23,601 nt of DNA, from the IMG/VR virus record IMGVR_UViG_3300030103_000982, positions 4,364-27,964 of that record; one strand, 5' to 3'. A program made the translations under genes and the position numbers. Source of the stretch: a virus. Positions 7,951-14,088 of this stretch are shown here, one piece after another. Positions within the stretch are counted from its first letter, which is position 1. The number at the start of each line of letters is the position of its first letter. The notes below the pieces were generated by a model, which searched no databases, had not been told where the DNA came from, and saw only the letters and a list, made by a program, of their open reading frames with translations.

Positions 7951-9620
7951 TGGAAGATGAAGATAAAATATTAGATGATATAGACAAGTCAAATGCTAGT
8001 AGTGAATTGATTGATGCTTTCACTGAACCATTTCAGTCTGACAATTTATCTAAGTCTATGTTTGAGGCTTTGCCGGGTGTATTTGATGACCCTGTATTTG
8101 GTGGTATAAATAAAACTGTTGTTGGTGGTGCAGTTGATTCTTTAGATTTAGGATTACGTACCATTGAATCAGGTATAAAGGGTGGAGCAGCAGTTATAAA
8201 TGAAGCTAAAAATTATATTACAGGTCAAGATGATGATAGATTAAGAAGAGACATAGTTAATTTTTTTCTTACTGCAGGAGTTGGTGGTGCTACATCAGGA
8301 CCTATGCGATTACAAAAGGGTATAAGTCAGCTAATAAAAGAGGGAAAGAAAGATGAGGCAGCTAAAGTTATATTAGCTGAAAGTGATGCATTTAAGAAAG
8401 ATAATTTTAAGGAAGTTATACTAGCTCAAACTAAGAAACGTGAACCATCTCTTGCAATACAACGAAAAAAGTCTAAGCTACGTACTTTATTTGATGAGTT
8501 GCCTGAATCTGAAAGAGCACTGTTACCTAAACAAATTGATGAATTTAGTATAGCAGGATATCATGGAACATCCAAGAGTAGAGACATGGATAAGCCATTC
8601 TTTGATATAAAGTTTGGAAGAAGGCAAGACGAATTTTTAGGCGAAGGTTTTTATTTTACCCTCGACCCTAAAGTTGCTTCTGAGTATGCTAATATGAGAG
8701 CAATTAATCAGTTAGATATAGTAGGTAAGCAGGGTGGTCAAGGATTATATTCTTACAGACCAACAGGTCAGAAAGTCACAACTAGCACTTTACTTAAAGG
8801 TGTTGACATAGACGGTAATCCAATACCTGTAGGACAACAAGTAGCTAAATTTGATTTATCTAAACTTGAAAACCCTTACGTGGTTAAGACTACTAAAGAT
8901 AGAATTTACTTAAAAGAAAACTTTCAAAAGATAAAGGATGAAGGTTATGACTCTGTTTTGTTTGATAATTTTAAGGACAGGTCAAAACAGATTATGGTAT
9001 TTCCTGAACATATAGGAAAGATTGATGAAGGTAGTGGTGCAGTTAAACAAGCAACCACAAGTGGAGAGAGATATATACCTAGAGAAACTAATACTATTTC
9101 TGTGTTTCCTAAACCTGAAAAATTGTTTCCGAAGGGTGAAGCACCGAAAGGTGGTGATTATATAAATCCTGCAACAGGAGAAGTTATCACAGACAGAAAC
9201 GTTACTTCTGCTAACATAAAAATTAATCCTGATGGAAGAGCATCCTTTAAGGCTTCTGATGATAATGTGGATAATGTTGGAACTATAGGTAAGGGTAATT
9301 CACAGATAAAAGCAAACTTATTCAAGACAAGTGCAGGATGGAAATGGACACAAGCTCCGATGGGTATGGAAGATATAGGAACATTAGTGTCTGTTACACA
9401 CAAGGGTAAACATTTTTATACACTAGAAACAGATTTTACAAAAGGTGTAAATCTAAAAAAATATCCAAATCAAAAGGATGAACCAAAACTAAGACCAACT
9501 GTTGTAGGTAAAATAGAATTGGGTCAACCCATTGGTACAATCTCTGTAAGAGGAAATTCACACAACGTATATGATAAAATTAAAACATTTAATCGTGGTG
9601 GTCTAATGGCAAGAGCCTAA
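7950..9620 (+). CDS. Virion-operon protein with ADP-ribosyltransferase-like domain, 556 aa
   Basis: Last gene of the + strand operon, coupled to the giant gene by TAATG at 7948-7952. Residues 1-120 are acidic then Gly-rich. Residues 200-356 look like an ART fold of the kind found in phage polyvalent proteins (ART-PolyVal, Iyer and Aravind). They show YHGT at 204-207, the G-x-G-F-Y-F-T strand at 231-237, A-x-x-Y-A at 243-247, GYDSV at 332-336 and QIMVF at 347-351. The likely triad is H205, Y235 and Q347; the third position is often Glu in active ARTs, so activity is uncertain. Residues 380-556 are a beta-rich domain of unknown role ending FNRGGLMARA. Such enzymes modify host proteins using NAD+. 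Delivery with the DNA, like T4 Alt, is inference. Confidence 0.7.
   Translation: MEDEDKILDDIDKSNASSELIDAFTEPFQSDNLSKSMFEALPGVFDDPVFGGINKTVVGGAVDSLDLGLRTIESGIKGGAAVINEAKNYITGQDDDRLRRDIVNFFLTAGVGGATSGPMRLQKGISQLIKEGKKDEAAKVILAESDAFKKDNFKEVILAQTKKREPSLAIQRKKSKLRTLFDELPESERALLPKQIDEFSIAGYHGTSKSRDMDKPFFDIKFGRRQDEFLGEGFYFTLDPKVASEYANMRAINQLDIVGKQGGQGLYSYRPTGQKVTTSTLLKGVDIDGNPIPVGQQVAKFDLSKLENPYVVKTTKDRIYLKENFQKIKDEGYDSVLFDNFKDRSKQIMVFPEHIGKIDEGSGAVKQATTSGERYIPRETNTISVFPKPEKLFPKGEAPKGGDYINPATGEVITDRNVTSANIKINPDGRASFKASDDNVDNVGTIGKGNSQIKANLFKTSAGWKWTQAPMGMEDIGTLVSVTHKGKHFYTLETDFTKGVNLKKYPNQKDEPKLRPTVVGKIELGQPIGTISVRGNSHNVYDKIKTFNRGGLMARA
8547..9017 (+). other. ART-like (H-Y-Q) domain
   Basis: Segment encoding residues 200-356 of the 556-aa protein. 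The order YHGT, GEGFYFT, A-x-x-YA, GYDSV, then a hydrophobic strand led by Gln (QIMVF) is the core layout of PARP-like/PolyVal ADP-ribosyltransferases. I judged this by eye from the motifs and not from a profile search. Confidence 0.65.
9617..9620. other. Tail-to-tail operon junction with overlapping stop codons
   Basis: The four bases CTAA hold the TAA of the + strand ART-like gene (9618-9620) and the TAG of the - strand MazG gene (complement of 9617-9619). No intergenic space remains. I see no GC-rich hairpin followed by a T tract on either side, so no intrinsic terminator is evident here. Confidence 0.9.
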
Positions 9621-9976
9621 CGATTATCGCCTGAACCTGCGAGTGTTCCTCTCTCTTTTCTACTACTTAGTTTATGTAGATTGTCTTCCATAATCTTACC
9701 TAAGTTAGCGTCTAACTCATTCGCTAACATAGCACAGTACCAAAGCACATCACCTATCTCTGATGCTACGTTTGACTCTGTACCATCACGTATTTGTTTC
9801 TTTACTTTTCCTGCTACCTCGCCTGCCTCACTAACAAGTCCAAGAGATAAGTAAGCTATTGCATCCTTCTTAGGATATATTGCTGTAGCCTTACACTTCT
9901 CTTGATACTCGTTAGCACTTATCAAACTCTTATTATGTAACTGCATGAATTTTTTCGCCTCTTCTTCTAGCTTCAT
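9617..9976 (-). CDS. mazG: MazG-like nucleotide pyrophosphohydrolase, 119 aa
   Basis: All-alpha NTP pyrophosphatase of the MazG family, which hydrolyses (d)NTPs to monophosphates plus pyrophosphate. The metal-binding pattern ExxE...ExxD is present: E50, E53 (LVSEAGEVAGKVKK) and E73, D76 (SEIGDVLWY). The length fits a single-domain phage MazG. Phage MazG has been proposed to act on (p)ppGpp or to tune the dNTP pool; the substrate is not visible here. It is the last gene of the - strand operon and overlaps the preceding gene by 44 bases. The start is uncertain: the ATG at 9976 has only AAAAAGG directly before it, and the internal ATG at codon 11 has a better-spaced AGAGG. Confidence 0.85.
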   Translation of the reverse strand: MKLEEEAKKFMQLHNKSLISANEYQEKCKATAIYPKKDAIAYLSLGLVSEAGEVAGKVKKQIRDGTESNVASEIGDVLWYCAMLANELDANLGKIMEDNLHKLSSRKERGTLAGSGDNR

Positions 9977-10181
9977 CCTTTTTAACTCTTTCTAACTTTT
10001 GAAAGTAGGAAAGATTAAAACCTCTCTCCCACTCTCTTGCTTGCATGGTGTTAAGATTGTAGGGATTATTTAACCTACCTCTCTTAAAATCCGAAACACC
10101 TTTCATAAATTGTATTTTCAAAGGTGCATCATACTTACTTAGATTTGGATTCCTTTTTCGGCTCTTCTGCTGTCTCTGCAT
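9933..10181 (-). CDS. Ribosome modulation factor-like small protein, 82 aa
   Basis: A basic protein whose residues 27-60 (FKRGRLNNPYNLNT, then AREWERGFNLSYF) follow the layout of ribosome modulation factor/CrpP: G-x-x-x-F-x-x-G, then N-P-Y, a short loop, and W-x-x-G-F/W ending the second helix. RMF silences ribosomes by promoting 100S dimers in stationary cells. Many phages carry small proteins of this shape, and ribosome binding has not been shown for this one. The first 20 residues are very basic (RQQKSRKR). AGGAG eight bases before the ATG supports this start even though it overlaps the previous gene by 47 bases. The C-terminus overlaps mazG. Confidence 0.6.
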   Translation of the reverse strand: MQRQQKSRKRNPNLSKYDAPLKIQFMKGVSDFKRGRLNNPYNLNTMQAREWERGFNLSYFQKLERVKKDEARRRGEKIHAVT

Positions 10182-10392
10182 TTTCCTGTCTCCTTTCTAA
10201 ATATTTGAGTATCATTGATAGTCTATCATCGTACTTACCAATCTCTCCTACCTCTTTGTCCATAGCTTCAATAATATCAGAGTGTTCTCCAATACCTGTA
10301 GACCTACTTAAATATATTTCTACATTAGCTATGTGCTTATTTATATGTCCTACATAGTAAGACTTCAAAGCTGATAATAACATTTCTCTCAT
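10135..10392 (-). CDS. Conserved phage hypothetical protein, 85 aa
   Basis: A helical small protein (MREMLLSALKSYYVGHINKH) with a central GIGEHSDIIEAMDKE segment and a charged Glu/Lys tail. Proteins with this opening and the GIGEH motif are familiar to me from marine phages, always as hypothetical. It starts in an ATGA overlap with the upstream nuclease-like gene, with GGGAG upstream, and overlaps the RMF-like gene at its end. Helix-helix packing suggests a small dimeric or adaptor protein, but nothing in the sequence reveals a function. Confidence 0.75.
   Translation of the reverse strand: MREMLLSALKSYYVGHINKHIANVEIYLSRSTGIGEHSDIIEAMDKEVGEIGKYDDRLSMILKYLERRQENAETAEEPKKESKSK
10340..10368 (-). 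promoter_or_regulatory. Weak candidate sigma70 promoter
   Basis: On the - strand TTGAAG (10368-10363), 17 bases, TATAAA (10345-10340). The -35 matches only 4 of 6, the -10 5 of 6. It would serve the RMF-like and mazG genes. Listed because the 17-base spacing is the same as in the four stronger candidates. Confidence 0.3.
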
Positions 10393-10808
10393 TGTTTGTC
10401 TCCCTTAAATGTTTTAATTACATCAGATGAAAATAATTTATCAAGTTTTAGTAAATACATTCTTGATGCATTATGGTCTCCACCTGCTACACTTCTCTTG
10501 TAATCTAATTTACCAATTAGTTTCTTGAGATTATCTACACTAAATACTAATGTACAGAATATATCTTTACCTATGCATAGGTTATGAAACCAATAGTCTG
10601 CCTCTGTTGCATTTATACCACTAGGCTTACCATATGATTCATATTCAATAGCTATGTTGCCTGTTCTCTGCCACATATCTCTTTCACTTTTTACTTCTAT
10701 CTTTTTATCTTGTAACATATCTGCTACAAACTGTTCTCTAACTTTACCATACTCTAGGTCGATGTCAAACTTTTTTCTGTTTTCTTTACTTGGTGATAGA
10801 TTTTCCAT
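10389..10808 (-). CDS. Putative PD-(D/E)XK-like nuclease-fold protein, 139 aa
   Basis: Opens KFDIDLEYGKVREQFVADML, then KKIEVKSERDMW-x-x-TGNIAIEYESYGKPSGI, then ATEADYW. The pattern Gly-x-x-x-Glu (G21, E25) followed by a strand ending E38-V-K40 is what the PD-(D/E)XK nuclease fold shows, with E55 on the next strand as a further candidate ligand; the usual Asp before E-x-K is not obvious. I recall this family as hypothetical in marine phages. It sits between the small membrane protein, which it overlaps, and the 85-aa gene. A resolvase or restriction-like nuclease role is possible; confidence in enzymatic activity is low. Confidence 0.7.
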   Translation of the reverse strand: MENLSPSKENRKKFDIDLEYGKVREQFVADMLQDKKIEVKSERDMWQRTGNIAIEYESYGKPSGINATEADYWFHNLCIGKDIFCTLVFSVDNLKKLIGKLDYKRSVAGGDHNASRMYLLKLDKLFSSDVIKTFKGDKQ

Positions 10809-10965
10809 TTACTTGTCCTTTGCGTTTAGGTTTAATGTGTAATAGTTCTCTTATATGTAGCTTTCTACCCTTGAAGAAAACAATTAAGTTTATCAGAGTG
10901 TTGATGCTAATGGCGATAAGTAACCACCATTGCCACCATATTAGTTGTACCGTATTTTCTAACAT
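10786..10965 (-). CDS. Small single-pass membrane protein, 59 aa
   Basis: Short gene found by reading the stretch between RNR and the nuclease-like gene. The ATG (10965-10963) overlaps the RNR stop as TAATG, and the TAA lies at 10788-10786 inside the next gene. Residues 8-31 are hydrophobic (LIWWQWWLLIAISINTLINL), followed by a strongly basic tail (KGRK...KPKRKG). This predicts one membrane helix with the tail in the cytoplasm. Size, single helix and basic tail recall small holins such as that of T7, but that is a resemblance only. The frame and coupled start support a real gene. Confidence 0.65.
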   Translation of the reverse strand: MLENTVQLIWWQWWLLIAISINTLINLIVFFKGRKLHIRELLHIKPKRKGQVNGKSITK

Positions 10966-10984
10966 TAACTAGCCTGTATGTCAA
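10956..10984 (-). promoter_or_regulatory. Weak candidate sigma70 promoter at the end of RNR
   Basis: On the - strand TTGACA (10984-10979), 17 bases, TAGAAA (10961-10956), with TG one base before the -10. The -10 matches 4 of 6. The predicted start would fall after the ATG of the 59-aa gene, so it would serve the nuclease-like gene instead. Confidence 0.3.
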
Positions 10985-12878
10985 CCATCTCGCAAGCATC
11001 TGCTGTGCAAGCTAGTTCTCTACCACCACTAGTTGTATCTTCTTTCTCATAGTCTGCTAACTTTGACCAATCAATAAACTCAGGCATTTCATGCGATGCT
11101 GCATAATACATTGCTTCAGTTATATCTTGATATGGTGCTTGAGCATACGTATGGTCGCTGAAAGGTAGGAAGGATATACCTGATACTTCATCGAAGTTTT
11201 TATATACCCATGCTCCTACATCCATCCACTCATCCTCTTTTACAGACACAGTTACTGAAGGTTTGTGTTCACACCAATGTCTTTGAAACATAAGCCAATA
11301 CTCTAACTGCTCAATAGCTGACATCTCTGTTCTAGTAATAGCACCTGATGGTGACTTCATAGGAAAACTAAAAACAGTTGTACTGTCAGGTTTCATAACA
11401 CATGGCTCACTTGGTATGCCACTATCTTTCATAAACTGTGTGAGTGGGTCTTTGTTGTCACCACGCACAGTTCTAACATAATAGTCATTATGTCTAGCAT
11501 GGATACCTGATGCACTATCAACTAATTGACTGACTGTACCACTAGGTTTGACACAAGTTATAGCAGTTGACTGTGGTATGCCTAAATCTTTAGCAAACTT
11601 TTTATTAGTTTCTACTGCTACATCTCTTAGTATAGTTAGTATTTCCTCTGTCCATATATTAGTATCTAGTATACCTGTTAGGGAAACTCCTAATAGCCTT
11701 TCTTCTTCTGTATTATCTTTCCATACTTTACGTAGATACTTAAAGTTAGTAAGAGTAGATTGAAATGTACCAAGTATAGTAGCCATACGAACCTTTTCTT
11801 TCAAAGATACTAGGTCATCTGTGGCTCTACACACTACCTCTGTAAGATTGCAGAACTGATAAGGTCTAAGTATAATCTCACTACATGGATTACAACCAAA
11901 GTAATAGTCTGCATCTCGTCTGCCATTCTCAAGTGCTTTTACTTTAGCAGCCTGTCTATTAAATATACCACGTTCTCCTGACTTAGATTCATATAATGAT
12001 GTCCACTCTCGCATGAATGTACCCATCTCAGGCTTACCTTTAAATGCAACAGAGTTGTTGGCAAGTGCTCTTTGACCTTCATTCTCCCACCATTGACCTG
12101 ACTTAGCATGACGCATTTGGTCATCTCCTAAATTGGATAATGATATAAGTGCCGACCTACGTACTCCACCAACAACTACAACCTCTCCTATCTTGCACAT
12201 AATATCGTGACACTCAATAGGAAATAATCTTCTACCTTTAGCACCTTTGAACTTTTGTATGCAGAACTGAAACAACTCAACTAATGGTGCAGGTCCTGAT
12301 GCTCTACCACCAAATGTCTTGAGTCTTGCACCTGCAGGTCTTACCTGTGACACATCCCAAGTAGGCACTTGTCCTACATATAACATAGCTATAAGTTCTC
12401 TTAATGCTTTTGCCCAACCGGGTCTACTGTCACCAACAGTGATTATAGTAGTGCTGTCCTCAAAATGTTCATTGACTACAGGTAGCTTGTCTACATTCTC
12501 TCTTTCAACAGAGAAACCTACACCTGTACCACACATAAGTATGTACATACACTCATCAAAACTACGTGGACTATCTACAGGTATGTAGCTACAATTATAA
12601 CCACCTACATGACATCTATCTAAAGCAGGTCCTGCTGTCATCAATGCTCTCATACTAGGCATTACACCCAAACTAGTTATGTGCTCTGTAAGTTTTTCTT
12701 TTAATGCTTTAGTTATATTGTATGAATAGTTTTTCTGTAAATGATTATCCATATAATCAAAGTATCTACCTACAGTCTCTCCCCAATTTTCCCTTCTCTG
12801 CTCATCATCTTTCCACCTTGCATAGCGAGAGAGTGCTATGAAGTTTTGATAATCTGTCGGTAAGTAATTATTTATCAT
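10965..12878 (-). CDS. nrdJ: Adenosylcobalamin-dependent (class II) ribonucleotide reductase, 637 aa
   Basis: Reduces ribonucleoside triphosphates to deoxyribonucleotides using a B12-generated thiyl radical, supplying dNTPs for phage DNA. It resembles the monomeric Lactobacillus leichmannii type but is about 100 residues shorter. The active-site strand FGCNPCSEI carries N330, thiyl cysteine C332 and E334. C96 (NCSY) and C343 form the expected redox pair. The KPSGTVS loop is at 444-450, and the shuttle cysteines C624-x4-C629 (CTADAC) lie near the C-terminus. No class I radical subunit is needed. GGAG six bases upstream supports the ATG. A promoter-like GTGACA-N17-TATAAA lies 60-90 bases upstream. 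The stop is coupled to the 59-aa gene. Activity depends on cobalamin from the host or sea water. Confidence 0.95.
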   Translation of the reverse strand: MINNYLPTDYQNFIALSRYARWKDDEQRRENWGETVGRYFDYMDNHLQKNYSYNITKALKEKLTEHITSLGVMPSMRALMTAGPALDRCHVGGYNCSYIPVDSPRSFDECMYILMCGTGVGFSVERENVDKLPVVNEHFEDSTTIITVGDSRPGWAKALRELIAMLYVGQVPTWDVSQVRPAGARLKTFGGRASGPAPLVELFQFCIQKFKGAKGRRLFPIECHDIMCKIGEVVVVGGVRRSALISLSNLGDDQMRHAKSGQWWENEGQRALANNSVAFKGKPEMGTFMREWTSLYESKSGERGIFNRQAAKVKALENGRRDADYYFGCNPCSEIILRPYQFCNLTEVVCRATDDLVSLKEKVRMATILGTFQSTLTNFKYLRKVWKDNTEEERLLGVSLTGILDTNIWTEEILTILRDVAVETNKKFAKDLGIPQSTAITCVKPSGTVSQLVDSASGIHARHNDYYVRTVRGDNKDPLTQFMKDSGIPSEPCVMKPDSTTVFSFPMKSPSGAITRTEMSAIEQLEYWLMFQRHWCEHKPSVTVSVKEDEWMDVGAWVYKNFDEVSGISFLPFSDHTYAQAPYQDITEAMYYAASHEMPEFIDWSKLADYEKEDTTSGGRELACTADACEMVDIQAS

Positions 12879-12881
12879 TTT

Positions 12882-13043
12882 CTACTCCATTGTTACTTTC
12901 ATATTCTTTATCTTTACACCCTCTAAGTCATGGTATAATTCTTTTATATAATCTTCAAAATCTTCTGTCACATCTCCATCAGAAGGAACAGGATATTCTT
13001 CAGGGTCTACATTTAGGGTAATCATTATCTTTACTCTAATCAT
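12882..13043 (-). CDS. Small conserved phage protein, 53 aa
   Basis: Found by hand in the stretch upstream of RNR. It begins MIRVKIMITLNVDPEEYPVP and continues with an acidic segment (DGDVTEDFEDYI) and a short closing strand (GVKIKNMKVT). I recall the EYPVP-DGDVTE pattern from small conserved proteins of marine phages. The ATG (13043-13041) overlaps the preceding stop as TAATG, GAGG lies about ten bases upstream, and RNR starts three bases after its stop. A beta-alpha-beta fold is plausible; function unknown. The RNR promoter candidate lies inside this gene. Confidence 0.7.
   Translation of the reverse strand: MIRVKIMITLNVDPEEYPVPSDGDVTEDFEDYIKELYHDLEGVKIKNMKVTME
12943..12971 (-). promoter_or_regulatory. 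Sigma70-like promoter upstream of RNR
   Basis: On the - strand GTGACA (12971-12966), a 17-base spacer, and TATAAA (12948-12943): 5 of 6 matches in each box. The predicted start is near 12936, giving a leader of about 58 bases to the RNR ATG. It lies within the 53-aa gene. Confidence 0.55.
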
Positions 13044-13384
13044 TATGCGTTACCCTCAGTATCTGTATTAAATGACAGGTAAACAACATTGTCATCTTTA
13101 TCTACTACTTTAGCTTTTTCATTTGAGTTTCTATTCTCATACTCATCAGCCTTTGCCTCTAACTTATCTCTTACATAATCATCTTCTTCCATGACAGGTA
13201 TAGAAGAACATATAGTTCTACAAAAAGACATCAGAGAATAAAAATCATCATCATTCAATGGGTTCTCGTGTGATGACATAATAGTTACATCAACTTGACC
13301 TGTCCACAATCTTCTAGGGTCTAACTGTGGTCTGACACTAATTAGAAAATCTTCAGGTCTCATACTTCTTCTAAATTCTTTCAT
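13043..13384 (-). CDS. Conserved phage hypothetical protein, 113 aa
   Basis: Begins MKEFRRSMRPEDFLISVRPQ, then GQVDVTIMSS, NPLNDDDFYSLMSFC and an acidic, charged C-terminal third. The MRPEDF opening and the NPLNDDDF motif are familiar to me from marine phages, where the protein is uncharacterised. It starts in an ATGA overlap with endonuclease I, with AGAGGAAAG upstream, and its TAA overlaps the start of the 53-aa gene. Always lying among DNA-metabolism genes suggests a supporting role there, but no motif tells which. Confidence 0.8.
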   Translation of the reverse strand: MKEFRRSMRPEDFLISVRPQLDPRRLWTGQVDVTIMSSHENPLNDDDFYSLMSFCRTICSSIPVMEEDDYVRDKLEAKADEYENRNSNEKAKVVDKDDNVVYLSFNTDTEGNA

Positions 13385-13869
13385 TTTTTTACTTTCCTCT
13401 TAGGTTTAGTCTTATATCTTCTTACGATTTTAGTACCTTTAAACTTTATAAATTTAGGATGTACATTCTTTCCTTTTTCTTTTAGCCAATCTTCAGGTAT
13501 TATTCTATCGTAATATCTAAAACCATGTTTATCACACCATTGACCATAAGAAGATTTAGCACCCTTTTGTAACTTAGTTCTACTGTTTGTAAATACAAAT
13601 CGTATATCTAAATCAGGGTGTTGTTTTTTTATAGCTATATGTTTCTTTCTATCTGATGCTAAAAATCTACCCTTAGTTTCTATTATTATTCCATTGTTTA
13701 GTATAAAATCAGGAGTGTACGTTCTGTAAGTTAAGTCTTCCCACTCTATCTTTAGACTTTCATAACCATATTCGCATTTAAGTTCAGTGAGGTATATGGA
13801 TATAGCATGTTCTAAGCCACTCCTATATCCATATTTTATAGCCTCTCTTCTTACTTTATGAGGAGACAC
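13381..13869 (-). CDS. T7-type endonuclease I (Holliday junction resolvase), 162 aa
   Basis: Homologue of T7 gp3, which resolves four-way DNA junctions and helps degrade host DNA and trim replication intermediates. PD-(D/E)XK residues are all visible: E20 (SGLE), D54 (TYTPDF), E64 and K66 (IIIETKGR). The DRKKH, HPDLDIRFVFTNSRTK and SYGQWCDKHGFR segments follow the T7 order closely, and the basic C-terminal tail (KTKPKRKVKK) resembles that of T7. The start is GTG at 13869, directly abutting the preceding TAA (TAAGTG). It overlaps the next gene by four bases (ATGA). Acts as a homodimer in the known family. Confidence 0.93.
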   Translation of the reverse strand: MSPHKVRREAIKYGYRSGLEHAISIYLTELKCEYGYESLKIEWEDLTYRTYTPDFILNNGIIIETKGRFLASDRKKHIAIKKQHPDLDIRFVFTNSRTKLQKGAKSSYGQWCDKHGFRYYDRIIPEDWLKEKGKNVHPKFIKFKGTKIVRRYKTKPKRKVKK

Positions 13870-14088
13870 TTAGAAGTTTCGCCAAGTTATACCTGTGAAT
13901 GGACTATAGGAAGTGCTATATCCTAAGTTCTTTAGTTCTTCCTTTACAGCATCCTCAGCTACTTTTCTAGCCTCTATAGCATTACGCAAACCTTCAGTAC
14001 GTATTTCACGATACTGCTTTTTAGCCTCTGCGAGTTGCTTTTCCATTTCCTGTATTTCTTCTTTTAATTCATCCATTGACTTACTCAT
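13870..14088 (-). CDS. Small coiled-coil protein, 72 aa
   Basis: Residues 3-55 are an almost unbroken charged helix (MDELKEEIQEMEKQLAEAKK) with heptad character, ending in a short aromatic tail (SPFTGITWRNF). It lies between the exonuclease (ATGA overlap, AGGAG upstream) and endonuclease I (its TAA abuts the GTG start). A dimeric coiled-coil partner for either nuclease is conceivable but not shown. No named family recognised. Confidence 0.75.
   Translation of the reverse strand: MSKSMDELKEEIQEMEKQLAEAKKQYREIRTEGLRNAIEARKVAEDAVKEELKNLGYSTSYSPFTGITWRNF

Noticed and set aside
9595-9640. Possible terminator at the operon junction
   Set aside because: Only a 3-base GGC/GCC stem and a short CGAT/ATCG palindrome are present, with no T tract.
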